Shown here: piece after piece, positions 31,016-40,329 of the stretch | Layout of the letters: each line of letters starts with the position of its first letter | Position numbering within the stretch: position 1 is the first letter of the stretch | The notes under the pieces: model-generated | Database searches by the model: none | Told to the model about the DNA's origin: nothing | What the model saw: only the letters and a program-made list of their open reading frames with translations | Source of the DNA: Planctomycetota bacterium | GTDB taxonomy: Bacteria > Planctomycetota > UBA1135 > GCA-002686595 | DNA length: 64,000 nt | Direction of reading: 5' to 3' | Assembly: GCA_020853575.1 (NCBI GenBank) | Contig: JADYYP010000047.1 | Coordinates: 212,400-276,399, forward strand | Made by a program: the position numbers and the translations under genes

Positions 31016-32878
31016 TCAAGGACAGGTGGTGAAGCGCAATCCGTTGGAAAGGCCGGTGGTGCTCGGACTCTGCGGATCGCGGAACCAAGCCTGCATCCAG
31101 AACGTCGAGCCCGGCGCGACCGAGGTCACCAGCGAGGTCAGCGGAGAGCTGAACGAGCCCGTGCACGTTCCGGCCGTGCCGCCCGAGAACTGCACCGGCA
31201 GGCGCGAGAGCGGCGGAGCGACACACAGGAAGCCACCCTGGAAGGGCGCGTTGAACGGACCGTTCGTGCCGCGGAACACGAGCCCGGCGCGCTGGCCTTC
31301 GACTTGGTGGGTGCTCACCACGAAGTTGCCCGAGGGCGTGGGCGTGCCGCCGGAGCTCATCGTCGCCGAGCAGCCGTGCGAGGAGAGCTTCGACGTGCAG
31401 TAGCTCTGCGGCGCCGCGCAGCCAGCGGTGATGCGCAGCGCCAGCGGGCTGTTGGCGAACAAGACCCCGTCGCCGCGCCGCGAGAGCGTGCCCGGACCGC
31501 TCGTGCCCACGTTGGCGGCCGCGAAGTACACGCCGGGATGATTGCTCGAGAGCCGCAGCCAATGTCGCCCCGCGGGCAAGCTCACGTTGAACGTGTGGTA
31601 GAGCCAATTGACGTTGTCGGGGTCGAAACGGAACTGGCCCACGACCGCGGCCAGGGGCAGGGCCTCGTTCGCGAAGGCCCCGCTGCCGTCGTCGGGAAAC
31701 AGCGTCGCCGTGAAGCCCGAGCCGTTGCCGTAGTTGGCGGTGAAGCCGTCGAGCGCGATCTGATCGACGTTCCAACCACCGCTGGGGACGTCGATCGGCG
31801 AGAAGATCTCGAACTGCACGCCCGGAGCCGGGCCGCCCAAGGTCAGGCTCGGCACGCTGGGATTCGAGCCTTGGTCGACCAGGTAGGTGTAGCTCGGGCA
31901 GGGCGCGGCCTCGCACTCGTCGGGCACTCCGTTGGAGTTGCAGTCACTCGACGTGCCGCCCGCGATGTCGAAGCGATCGGCGATGCCGTTGGCGTTGCAG
32001 TCCGCGAGCGCCTGCGGCGGCCGGCCGGTGCTCAGCGCCAGCGCCGACGGCGAATGGTTGGTCGGGCTGGCGTACAGCAAAGTGCGGTTCTGCCCATTCA
32101 GGTCCGTGCGCTCGATGCGATCCGACAGGTCGTCGGCGAAGTAGATCGAGCCGCCGCCGCGATCGACGAGCAGCGAGATCAGTCCCCCGCTCTGCACGAC
32201 GTTGGGACTGTTGTCGACCAGCACCGTGAAGTCCGTGCCGTCGAGCTTCACGCGGCCGACGAAGTCCGAGATCGTGTCGGCGTCGAGCCAATAGACGTAG
32301 CCCGCGCCGATGTCGAGCTCGACGTCGCGCACCGAGCTCACTCCGCGCACGACGGTGATCACGTTCGCTCCGTCGAGATCCATGCGCCGGATCGACTTGT
32401 CCGCGCCGAAATACACGTGTCCGTTGGTGCCGTCGACGGCCGGCGCGCTCAGCGGCCAGGTCTGGCTGGCCGTGAACAGGAGCTGATTGCTCGAGCCGTC
32501 GAGGTTGGCGCGGCGCAGCGTGTTGCCGTCGGTGTAGTAGAGCTTCCCGGCGCCGTCGAAGCGCGGGCCGCGCGTGCTGCTCGACGCGGCCACGATCTGC
32601 TGCAGCGCGCTGCCGTCGAGGTTCGCTCGGAACACGTCGTTCGGCGCCCACATGTCCGACCAGTAGAGCTTGGCCGCGGGCACGTCGACCTCGAGCCCCA
32701 CCGGCAACCACTCTTGCGCCGGCAACGAAAACAGCGTGCGCAGTCCGCTGCCGTTGAGTTGCATCGCTCGAACGCGCCCGTCCAGGTACTCGTACTCGGC
32801 GAAGTACAGCTCGACCTGGGCGAACGCGGAACCGGCGAGGACCAGCGAGGCGACGACGGCGGCAGCGGAAACGTGCAT
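31016..32878 (-). CDS. Secreted beta-propeller / dockerin-like protein with C-terminal four-cysteine domain
   Basis: 620 residues with signal peptide MHVSAAAVVASLVLAGSAFAQ. Residues about 25-285 are LDL-receptor class B-like repeats (KLYWSDM, VFRANLDGS, KLYYTDG, YVYWLDADT) that form a YWTD-type propeller. Next is a calcium-binding dockerin-like or thrombospondin-3-like block (DCNANGIADRFDI, DCNSNGVPDEC, about 290-325). A beta domain leads to the shared C-terminal domain (about 485-620: YCTSKLSSHGC, FLCVAPP, TCTG, WFRDP, ends TTCP). It is likely a surface or extracellular adhesion protein. Confidence 0.85.
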   Translation of the reverse strand: MHVSAAAVVASLVLAGSAFAQVELYFAEYEYLDGRVRAMQLNGSGLRTLFSLPAQEWLPVGLEVDVPAAKLYWSDMWAPNDVFRANLDGSALQQIVAASSSTRGPRFDGAGKLYYTDGNTLRRANLDGSSNQLLFTASQTWPLSAPAVDGTNGHVYFGADKSIRRMDLDGANVITVVRGVSSVRDVELDIGAGYVYWLDADTISDFVGRVKLDGTDFTVLVDNSPNVVQSGGLISLLVDRGGGSIYFADDLSDRIERTDLNGQNRTLLYASPTNHSPSALALSTGRPPQALADCNANGIADRFDIAGGTSSDCNSNGVPDECEAAPCPSYTYLVDQGSNPSVPSLTLGGPAPGVQFEIFSPIDVPSGGWNVDQIALDGFTANYGNGSGFTATLFPDDGSGAFANEALPLAAVVGQFRFDPDNVNWLYHTFNVSLPAGRHWLRLSSNHPGVYFAAANVGTSGPGTLSRRGDGVLFANSPLALRITAGCAAPQSYCTSKLSSHGCSATMSSGGTPTPSGNFVVSTHQVEGQRAGLVFRGTNGPFNAPFQGGFLCVAPPLSRLPVQFSGGTAGTCTGSFSSPLTSLVTSVAPGSTFWMQAWFRDPQSPSTTGLSNGLRFTTCP

Positions 32879-32941
32879 GGAGCTCCTCGAAGGAGCCTCA
32901 GCGTACTCCGCCGTCGCGGCCGCGGAGCGCGCGCGACGCGC

Positions 32942-34633
32942 TCAATTCGAGATCACGAACTGGAGCGCGTCCGTCAGGCCGAGCTTGAAGGCGTCGCCGG
33001 GATCGCGATAGGCGAACTGCGCGTTGACCACGCCACCGGCGATCAGCGCGGGGTCGACGCCCGCTTGAATCCAGGCGTTGAGCTCGAATGCGAGCACACC
33101 CGAACAGTCCACCGCCGGTGAAGCCGTGCCGCCCGAGGACTGGCCCGGCGTGCGGCGCAGCGGGAACGCCACGCACATCGTGCCACCCAGGAACGGCGTG
33201 CTCGAAGCGCCCAGGCCGTAGAACAGGTAGCCGGTCTTCTGGTTGAGCACCGAGTGCGCTTGCAGCAAGAACGGGCTCGAGCTGCTGCTCGAGGCGCTGC
33301 CCGAATGCGCGATCGACGGCGTGCAGTTCTGCGAGTTCAGCTTGGCTTGGCAGTAGCGCTGCGGGATCACAGCGCCCAGCTCGTGCGCGAAGTAGTCGCG
33401 GATGCCATTGGTGTCGCTCGCGGCGAGATTGCTCGCGAACGTGTCGAAGGCCAGCCAGCGCCCGTCGCCCGACAAGGCCACTTCCGCCGCGTCGCCGTTG
33501 CCCTGGTCGCCGCTGGCCGAGCGTCCGGCCATGTACGTGGAGCCCGTCGCGCGATCGAACACGAAGACGTCGGCGTGACCGTTGTGGTCGTCGAAAACCA
33601 GGGCGTCCGAGTCGCTGACGAAGGCCACGAAGCGTCCGTCGTACGAGAGCGCGGGCCCGAAGCCCCCGGCGGCGACGCCGTTCTTGGCGCGGCTCACGAG
33701 CTCGATCGCGCCACTCTGGAGGTCGCGCACGTACACGTCGTTCATTCCGTTTCCATCTCCGGGCACGAGATTGGACGACGCGCTCTCGAAGGCGATCCAG
33801 CGTCCGTCGCTGGACAGCGAGGGACGAGCCGCGCCGAGGTGGGCCTGGACCCCGTTGGCGTTGACGCTGACACGCGCCGTCGTGGACAGCCAGCGGTCGC
33901 GCACGAACACGTCGGCCCAGTCGTTCGCGTCGTTGGGCACCAAGTTGTCGGCGTAGCTCTCGAACGCCACGAAGCGACCGTCGTCCGAGATCGCGGTCTT
34001 GACCGAGTAGTCCAGGCCTTGCTCGCCGAGGCTCGAGACGCTGACGCGTTCGGTGGTATTCGCCTGGCGGTCGCGCACGAACACGTCGGCCTTGTTGTTG
34101 GTGTCGCCCGCGACCAAGTTGCTCGCCAGGCTCGCGAACGCCACGAAGCGGCCGTCGGGAGTCACCGCATAGGCGAAGTCGGTCTGACCATCGCCGTTGC
34201 CCGTCGTGCCGCTCGTGCTGACATTGACGTTCTCGTTGATCCCGAGCGCGAGGTCGCGGATGTAGATGCGCTTGGGCAAGGTGCTGAACACGATGAAGCG
34301 CCCATCGGCCGACAGCGCCGGATTGCGACTCTCGCCCGAGAACGGCGCGCCGGTCTCGCTGAGGCTGGCCTGGATCGTCGTGCCGGTCTGCAGGTCGCGC
34401 ACGAACACGTCCCAGGTCCCGTTGGTGTCGCCGGGCACGATGTCGTTCGCCGCGGACGAGAAGGCCACGTAGCGGCCGTCGCCACTGAGCACGGGCGCGC
34501 CATTGCCGCCGACGGCGTGCGTTCCGTTGAAGTCGACGCTGAGCAAGTGCGAGACGCCTTGCGGGCGCGCGACGGCTGGGGCTGCGACGAGGACGATGAG
34601 CGCGGAGAGCGGGGCGAGGTTGGACGTGTACAT
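32942..34633 (-). CDS. Secreted TolB-like propeller with C-terminal four-cysteine domain
   Basis: 563 residues with signal peptide MYTSNLAPLSALIVLVAAPAVA. Six or seven WD40-like PD40/TolB repeats fill about 25-410, each with SxDGRxVAFxSxAxNLVxGDTN and xDVFVRDxxTxTTxRVS. The shared C-terminal domain follows (about 424-563: CQAKLNSQNC, NQKTGYLFYG, MCVAFPLRR, DCSG, YRDP, ends FVISN). The propeller is like those of other secreted planctomycete proteins, not like the Tol system TolB, which has its own N-terminal domain. It lies 63 bp upstream of the preceding secreted gene on the same strand. Confidence 0.85.
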   Translation of the reverse strand: MYTSNLAPLSALIVLVAAPAVARPQGVSHLLSVDFNGTHAVGGNGAPVLSGDGRYVAFSSAANDIVPGDTNGTWDVFVRDLQTGTTIQASLSETGAPFSGESRNPALSADGRFIVFSTLPKRIYIRDLALGINENVNVSTSGTTGNGDGQTDFAYAVTPDGRFVAFASLASNLVAGDTNNKADVFVRDRQANTTERVSVSSLGEQGLDYSVKTAISDDGRFVAFESYADNLVPNDANDWADVFVRDRWLSTTARVSVNANGVQAHLGAARPSLSSDGRWIAFESASSNLVPGDGNGMNDVYVRDLQSGAIELVSRAKNGVAAGGFGPALSYDGRFVAFVSDSDALVFDDHNGHADVFVFDRATGSTYMAGRSASGDQGNGDAAEVALSGDGRWLAFDTFASNLAASDTNGIRDYFAHELGAVIPQRYCQAKLNSQNCTPSIAHSGSASSSSSSPFLLQAHSVLNQKTGYLFYGLGASSTPFLGGTMCVAFPLRRTPGQSSGGTASPAVDCSGVLAFELNAWIQAGVDPALIAGGVVNAQFAYRDPGDAFKLGLTDALQFVISN

Positions 34634-34817
34634 GGCGGGTCGTGGCGCGGCGCGCGAAGTGAGAGCGCGCGAGCGTCGCGCGGGGCGGCGACCTTAGCTC
34701 GGAATGCAATTTCGTGCAGGGATCCAGTCGAGCGTTGGCGCTAACGATTCCGACAATGGCTCGCGCAGACGGCGCGGAGGGTGCCCCGCGGTGCTTGGGG
34801 CGGCGCGATTTCGGCTT

Positions 34818-36713
34818 TCACTGCGCCGCGGCGGCCGCCGCGCGGAACTGCATCGCGTGCAAACGGGCGTAGTGCCCGCCGAGCGCCAGCAACTCCTCGT
34901 GTCGCCCGACCTCGACGATCGCCCCCCGGTCGAGCACCACGATGCGATCGGCGTTGCGGATCGTGGACAAGCGGTGCGCGATGACGATCACCGTGCGCTC
35001 CCGCATCAGCCCGTCGAGCGCGCGTTGGACCTCGGCCTCGGACTCGCTGTCGAGCGCGCTGGTCGCTTCGTCGAGCAGCAGCAGCGGCGCGTTCTTGAGC
35101 ACCGCCCGCGCGATCGTGATGCGCTGGCGCTGGCCGCCCGACAGACGCGCGCCTTGATCGCCGACGATCGTCTCGTAGCCCTGCGGCAGCGACTGGATGA
35201 ACTCGTGGATGTGCGCAGCGCGCGCCGCGGCCTCGATCTCCGCCGGGCTCGCGCTCGGCTTGCCGTACAGGATGTTCTCGCGCACCGTCGCGTGGAACAG
35301 GAACGGCACCTGGCCGACCATCGCGTACATGTGCGTCCAGTCGTCGAGCTTGAGCTCGCGCAGGTCGTGCCCGTCGACCGTGATGCGCCCCTGGCTGACG
35401 TCGATGAAGCGCGCCAGCAGGTCGATCATCGTCGTCTTGCCGGCGCCGGAGGGCCCGACCAACGCCAGCGTTTCACCGGGCCGCACGTGCAGCGACACGC
35501 CGCTGAGCGCGGGCAGCGCTTGGGCGGGATAGGTGAAGCCCACGCGCTCGAACTCGATCCCGCGGCCGAGCGAGTGCACCGCGCGCGCACTGGCGTGTTC
35601 GACGATGTCTTGGCGCTCGTCGAGGATCGCGCTCAGGCGATCGGCGGCTCCGGCCGACTCCTGCACGTGGTTGACGGCGGTCGTGATGCGCTTGACGTGC
35701 GTGTAGATCATCCCGATGCCGGCGAAGAACGTGGCCATCTCGCCGGCGCTGGTGAAGATCGAGAACTCGAGCGTGGCCCAGCCCGCCACGACCAACACCA
35801 AGGCGAAACCCAGGTGCGAGAACAGCGTCGTCGCGGCCTCGATGGTCGCCACCGCGCGCACCATCTTCATCGCCGCGCCCAGGTACTTCTCGTTGACCTC
35901 GCGGTAGCGACCGAGCTCGCGCTCCTCCGCGCGGAAAGCCTTGACGGTGCGAATCCCGGTGAACATCTGCGTCAGGACTTCGAGCGACGCGCCCAGGCTC
36001 GCCAGTGACTTCGTGCTGCGCTTGCGCACGCGCCGGCCGAGCTTGGCGATCGGCGCGATCACCAAGGGCAGCGCGACCAGCACCACCAACGTCGGCAGCG
36101 GGGCGACGATCGCGGCGACCACCAGCGCGCCGACCAGTTGCAGCGGCTGCTGCACCAGGTCCTTGAGCGTCAGGTTGACCGAGTTGAGCGTCTGATTGAC
36201 GTCGGAGCTGATGCGCGAGAGCACGTCTCCGAACTGCCGCTCGCCGTGATAGCGCATCGACAGGCCGATGATGTGCCGAGCGAGCCGCTGCCGCAGGTCG
36301 ACCACCACGCGCAGCGCGACCCAACGCGAGAGCAGCGTCAACACGAACTGCGCCAACGCGTTGAGCGCGGTGAGCAGGAACATCAACACGGCCACGGTGG
36401 CCAGCACCGCCAGCTTGCCCTGCTCGCCGCCGTTGCCGGTGGCGTCGCTCGAGACCCACGGCGCGACTTGGGCCAACACGCGGTCGAAGAGCTCGAGGAC
36501 GGCCGCCATCGCCGGGTTGTGCTGTTGCGCATCACCCGCCGGCGCGCTGAACAACACGCGCGAGAACAAGGGCACGATCAGCAGCATCGGCGCCTTCTCG
36601 CCGAAGGCCACCACGCTGCCGAGGAGCGTGACCAGCACGAGCTTGCCGAGCTGCGGCCGGAGGTCGCCGGCGAGCAGCCGGTACAACTTCCCGAAGCTCG
36701 AGTCCTTCACCAT
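34818..36713 (-). CDS. MsbA-type ABC exporter (fused permease and ATPase)
   Basis: 631 residues from the ATG at 36713. The six-helix exporter domain occupies about 20-335. The nucleotide-binding domain has Walker A GPSGAGKTT, Q-loop VGQVPFLF, signature LSGGQRQR, Walker B LLLLDEATSALD and H-loop IAHRLST. This is a half-transporter that works as a homodimer, like lipid A or lipid flippases and multidrug exporters. The substrate cannot be assigned. An insert (about 75-100) extends a periplasmic loop with Gly/Asp residues. The next gene upstream ends 94 bp away, with a hairpin between. Confidence 0.93.
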   Translation of the reverse strand: MVKDSSFGKLYRLLAGDLRPQLGKLVLVTLLGSVVAFGEKAPMLLIVPLFSRVLFSAPAGDAQQHNPAMAAVLELFDRVLAQVAPWVSSDATGNGGEQGKLAVLATVAVLMFLLTALNALAQFVLTLLSRWVALRVVVDLRQRLARHIIGLSMRYHGERQFGDVLSRISSDVNQTLNSVNLTLKDLVQQPLQLVGALVVAAIVAPLPTLVVLVALPLVIAPIAKLGRRVRKRSTKSLASLGASLEVLTQMFTGIRTVKAFRAEERELGRYREVNEKYLGAAMKMVRAVATIEAATTLFSHLGFALVLVVAGWATLEFSIFTSAGEMATFFAGIGMIYTHVKRITTAVNHVQESAGAADRLSAILDERQDIVEHASARAVHSLGRGIEFERVGFTYPAQALPALSGVSLHVRPGETLALVGPSGAGKTTMIDLLARFIDVSQGRITVDGHDLRELKLDDWTHMYAMVGQVPFLFHATVRENILYGKPSASPAEIEAAARAAHIHEFIQSLPQGYETIVGDQGARLSGGQRQRITIARAVLKNAPLLLLDEATSALDSESEAEVQRALDGLMRERTVIVIAHRLSTIRNADRIVVLDRGAIVEVGRHEELLALGGHYARLHAMQFRAAAAAAQ

Positions 36714-36740
36714 GGTCGGCGGATGATAGCGGAAACGACT

Positions 36741-36771
36741 CGGGCTCCCGCGCGTGGTGCGTGGGAGCCCG
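36741..36771 (-). terminator. Candidate terminator hairpin after the parvulin-like gene
   Basis: A 9-bp perfect stem CGGGCTCCC/GGGAGCCCG (36741-36749 with 36763-36771) extends inward through CGC/GCG around GTGGT. It sits 37 bp beyond the stop of the parvulin-like gene and 28 bp before the ABC transporter start. The following bases on the minus strand (AGTCGTTTCC) are only weakly T-rich. Confidence 0.55.
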
Positions 36772-36807
36772 ACCGGTCGCAGGCCCGCGGCGCGCGCCGC
36801 GCCGCGC

Positions 36808-38703
36808 TCACAGGTCCTTGATGCCGCCGGTCTTGGCGATGCCCTTGATCTCACCGGCGTCGATGCCGGCGTTGAGCAAGGCCAACGCGCGCGCGTTCAT
36901 CGCGTTCTTCAAGTAGTGGTGCAGGACGATCTCGCGGTGCACGGGCTCTTTCAGATCCAAGGGCCGCGAAGGCGGCGTCTTGCCGGTGATGCGCGAGATG
37001 TAGTAACCCTTGGGTCCGCGGAACGGCCCGGCGATCGAGCCCATCTTCTGCTCGAAGAAGACGTGGTCGGTGACCGAGGGACCGTAGAGGAAGATGCGGA
37101 ACTCGCTCTCGGTCAGGTACCCAAGCAACTGGTTGCGCGTCTGCGGCGTGTTGGCGAAGGTGCCCTTGAAATAGAAGTTCTGCATCGGCTTGTTGCCGTA
37201 CTCCGGCATCGGCGGATCCCAGAACTCGCTGCTGACCTCGAGCGTCTGCGTCCAGTCCGCGCCTTCGTCGAGCGCCTTCTTGATGTCGAGCGCGCGCTTC
37301 TTGGCGTTCTCCCAGCCGTTGTCCTTCCACTTGACGTGGTCGAAGTCGTAGGCGGAGACCAGGATCACGTTGATGTTGAGCTTCGATGCGCCGGCGATCT
37401 GATTGATGATCGGCAGGCTGGGCGCGAGCATGTCGTCCTTGGCCAGCTCGTCGGCGATCGAGCGCTTGAACGACTCCTGGACGCGGATGAACTGGGCGAA
37501 GCTCCACAGCGACGGGAACCCGAGCACTTGGCTCGAGAGCATCTCGTGCTGCTGCAGGTACTCCATGTAACCGAACTTGCCGGCCTTGGCGGTCGTCGGC
37601 CACCACTCGCGGAACTCGGCCGGCGTGATCAGCACCGGCTTGCCGTCGACTTGCTTGCCCGCGAGGTCGCGCTCGAGCAGCGCCTGCATGGCGAGGAAGC
37701 GCTTGGCGTCGTCGATCACGTCGCTCGGCACGAAGGGCGCGACGCGATCCCAGACCTGCGCGGTGAAGATCGGCGAGCCTTCGACGAGCATCAGCACCTT
37801 GGCCGCGCGGGCCCGACTGGCGGCATCGCGCGCCTTCGGAGCGCTCGGGCCGTCGGCGCCCAGCGGCGGCAGCGCGCTGGCGATCGCGTCCTCGTCGATG
37901 TACTGGATCGCGTAGCTGTTGAGCGCCTGCAGGATCGTGCCGCGCGTGGCCTCGACCGCGATCGGGTCGTCGGCCGGGATGTCCCCCAGACCCAGTTCCG
38001 TGAGCTTGGCCAGCGCCTGGCCCACGCGCGGATCGGCGATGGCTTCGACCAGCATCGGGCTGGCTTCGACCGGGATGGCGTTGAGCGAGTCGAGCAGATC
38101 GCCGAAGCCATTGGCGTGCATCCACTCCTTCTGGGCGTCGAAGTGGCGGCGCAGGCGCGTCGCGTAGCTGACGCGCTCGTCGTCGATCCACTGCGCCGTC
38201 AGGTTCTCGGAGATGATCGCCTTGGTGATCTCGGGCCATTCCGCCGGGTTCTCGGGGCGGAACACCTTGTCGAAGCGCATCGTGGCGCGCAGCCGCTCGC
38301 GGAACAGCTCGAGCGATTGCTCGGCGCGCGCGACCTCGGTCGGGAAGTCGAGCGTCGGATAGCGCAGCAGGAAGTCCTCGCGCTCGCGTTGGATGCGACG
38401 CTCGAGCTCGGCATCGCTGACCTCGAGCTTCTTGAGCTCCTCGGCGGTCGCGCCGGCCTGCTTGCGCTTCTCGATCTCCTGGTCGACCATCACGCTGAAC
38501 TTGAACATGTCGAGGTCGCGCGACCCGATGCCGTGGCACAGGAAGCGCTTGATCTCGTCGTCGGTGATGCGCCGGCCATGGACCACGACCGGGGCGCCGA
38601 AAATCGAGTCCTGGGCCACCAGCGGAGCGAGGGCCGCGGGCGCGCTGGGAGCCGTGGAGGCGACCGGGACGGAGAGGAGGAACGAACCGAGGAGCGAGAG
38701 CAT
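36808..38703 (-). CDS. Secreted SurA/parvulin-like protein
   Basis: 631 residues from the ATG at 38703, which gives the signal peptide MLSLLGSFLLSVPVASTAPSA. The early part reads VVVHGRRITDDEIKRFL, followed by helical segments with EIEKRKQAGATAEELKKLEVSDAELERRI, as in SurA/PrsA chaperone modules. The C-terminal part has the parvulin hallmark GSIAGPFRGPKGYYISRITG, preceded by VTDHVFFEQKMG. It probably assists folding or assembly of exported proteins. Much of the middle is divergent, so PPIase activity is not assured. An upstream GTG at 38727 is possible but less likely. Confidence 0.65.
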   Translation of the reverse strand: MLSLLGSFLLSVPVASTAPSAPAALAPLVAQDSIFGAPVVVHGRRITDDEIKRFLCHGIGSRDLDMFKFSVMVDQEIEKRKQAGATAEELKKLEVSDAELERRIQREREDFLLRYPTLDFPTEVARAEQSLELFRERLRATMRFDKVFRPENPAEWPEITKAIISENLTAQWIDDERVSYATRLRRHFDAQKEWMHANGFGDLLDSLNAIPVEASPMLVEAIADPRVGQALAKLTELGLGDIPADDPIAVEATRGTILQALNSYAIQYIDEDAIASALPPLGADGPSAPKARDAASRARAAKVLMLVEGSPIFTAQVWDRVAPFVPSDVIDDAKRFLAMQALLERDLAGKQVDGKPVLITPAEFREWWPTTAKAGKFGYMEYLQQHEMLSSQVLGFPSLWSFAQFIRVQESFKRSIADELAKDDMLAPSLPIINQIAGASKLNINVILVSAYDFDHVKWKDNGWENAKKRALDIKKALDEGADWTQTLEVSSEFWDPPMPEYGNKPMQNFYFKGTFANTPQTRNQLLGYLTESEFRIFLYGPSVTDHVFFEQKMGSIAGPFRGPKGYYISRITGKTPPSRPLDLKEPVHREIVLHHYLKNAMNARALALLNAGIDAGEIKGIAKTGGIKDL

Positions 38704-38917
38704 GGATCTGGACCTGGGAGTTGACACACGTGCCGGAAAGGGTGCGCGTTGGGCGCCGGCCTACGGTACGAGGGCGCAAGAGGTTAACGAAGGCTCGGGA
38801 CTTTTGCCGCAGCGCTCACCCCGCCTCGCGCGCCACCGGACGAGTTTGCCGCACGCCACTCCCCTCGGTCGGCCGGGCCCTGGGGGGAAACGACGCCGCG
38901 ATCTAATCTAGGCGCCC
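38704..38917. promoter_or_regulatory. Divergent promoter region
   Basis: 214 bp separate the divergent starts of the parvulin-like gene (minus) and the envelope operon beginning at 38918 (plus). It must hold both promoters. I see no confident -35/-10 pair or operator. Confidence 0.4.
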
Positions 38918-39613
38918 ATGGAACCGCACTACGCGCCGCGCACGATCGCCTTCCAGAGCGAGATCTTCCATCCGCTGGTCGAGCCGGACATCGCCCGTTT
39001 GCAGCGCCTGCACAACCAGCTCTACGAGCGCGGCTCGCCGGTCTACACCGACTTCAGCGTGCTGCAGAACGGCGCGCAGCTCTCCAATCCGGCCGCGCGA
39101 CCGGGCGCGCTCTCGTCCGTGGCCTTCATGCCCGATCGCATGCTGTTCCGCGAGGAGCTCTCGCCGCTGACGGTCGAGGATTTCGGCCGACGCGTGCGCG
39201 GGATCGCCCAGGCCGCCTGCGGCCTGCTCGGCATCCAAGTGTTGACGGCCCACCAAGTGACGGTGCGCACCCTGGCCAATCCGCGCAACTTCCGCGACTC
39301 GCGCGCCTACGTGAAGGAAGGCATGTTCGGATTCGGGCCAGAGACCGCGAGCTTCGGACGCGAGCCGCAACTCTACGGCCTGCGGATGGTGTTCCCGCCG
39401 AGCGAGAGCGAGCCCAACGCGCACGCGCTGCGCATCGAGTCCTTCCACGGCGACCCGCGCTCGATTTTCCTGGAGAATCAGGCCTCTTTCGCGCCGCTGC
39501 TGGTCGCGCGCGGCTTGGAACCGCTCGAGCGCAACGTGCACGAGGCCTACGACTTCCTGGTGCAGAAAGCCCTCACCTTCGTGGGCCGCTTCGACGTGCG
39601 AGCGCAAGCGTGA
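38918..39613 (+). CDS. Conserved-type protein of unknown function, first gene of operon
   Basis: 231 residues, no signal peptide and no transmembrane helix, so cytoplasmic. Recognisable pieces are YAPRTIAFQSEIFHPLVEPDIARLQRLHNQLY, GALSSVAFMPDRMLFREELSPLTVEDFGRRV and LYGLRMVFPPSE. The alternating pattern loosely recalls the TIGR04255 family, but I cannot confirm that. Its stop overlaps the next start (GTGA), so it is translationally coupled to the secreted products downstream. Confidence 0.6.
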   Translation: MEPHYAPRTIAFQSEIFHPLVEPDIARLQRLHNQLYERGSPVYTDFSVLQNGAQLSNPAARPGALSSVAFMPDRMLFREELSPLTVEDFGRRVRGIAQAACGLLGIQVLTAHQVTVRTLANPRNFRDSRAYVKEGMFGFGPETASFGREPQLYGLRMVFPPSESEPNAHALRIESFHGDPRSIFLENQASFAPLLVARGLEPLERNVHEAYDFLVQKALTFVGRFDVRAQA

Positions 39614-40329
39614 GCCGGCGAGTCTCGACGCGCGCGCTGCACGCGGCGCTGGCGCTGCTGGCGGGCTCGACCTGCGTGTTCCTCGGCGTCGCGTGCGACG
39701 ACGATGAGCCGCAGCCGGGCGCGACACGCGCCTGGCCCGCGGGCACCGCGGTCGCGATCGACGACGTCGCGATCAGCGCCACGCAAGTCGACCTCGACTC
39801 GGTGTACGTCGAACGCCTCGAGCAGAGTGCCTCTCCCGCGCAGTTGCGGCGCTTGGCGCTGACCAACATCTCGATCCCGCGCGTGCTGGCGAGCGCGTTG
39901 GCTCCGCAGAAGCGCGAGGCCGCCCTGGCCGAGGCCCGCGCGGCGCGCAGCGCGCTCGACAGCGGCACCTTCGCCGGACCACCGCGGCCCGAGGGCACGC
40001 TGGGCGCGCTCGCGGAAGGCGACTGGACGGTGCTCGGCCTGGTGGTCTGGGGCACGGCGATGGACCTGCCCGACGGGGTCTGGTCGGAAGTGGTCGAGGA
40101 GCCCGGGCGTTTTGCGATCCTGCGCCGCCTCGGGCGCCGCGACGGAGCGGTGCCGATGGCCACCGTGGTCAAGATCGAGGCGCTGGTGTTTCCCTGGCTG
40201 GACGAGACCAGCGCGGCGCAAGATATCGAGGCCGAGCACGACCGCCATCGCCTGACGATCGTCGATCCCGCCTGGGAAGCGATCGTGCCCGAGCTCCTCA
40301 AGTACCGCATGGGAGGCAAGCAACCGTGA
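39610..40329 (+). CDS. Exported parvulin-like protein (degenerate)
   Basis: 239 residues from the GTG at 39610. An N-terminal hydrophobic segment (HAALALLAGSTCVFLGVAC) followed by acidic residues looks like a signal; the cysteine could be lipidated, although the lipobox is not standard. The body has a parvulin-like order: AAARSALDSGTF equivalent, GTLGALAEGDWTVLGLVVW, VVEEPGRFAILRRLGRRDG. Catalytic parvulin residues are not obvious. It is coupled by GTGA overlaps at both ends. Role inferred: export-linked chaperone. Confidence 0.55.
   Translation: MSRRVSTRALHAALALLAGSTCVFLGVACDDDEPQPGATRAWPAGTAVAIDDVAISATQVDLDSVYVERLEQSASPAQLRRLALTNISIPRVLASALAPQKREAALAEARAARSALDSGTFAGPPRPEGTLGALAEGDWTVLGLVVWGTAMDLPDGVWSEVVEEPGRFAILRRLGRRDGAVPMATVVKIEALVFPWLDETSAAQDIEAEHDRHRLTIVDPAWEAIVPELLKYRMGGKQP

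Noticed and set aside
32942..34633. Tol-Pal system TolB
   Set aside because: The propeller repeats look like TolB, but the TolB N-terminal domain and tol/pal neighbours are missing and a different C-terminal domain is attached.
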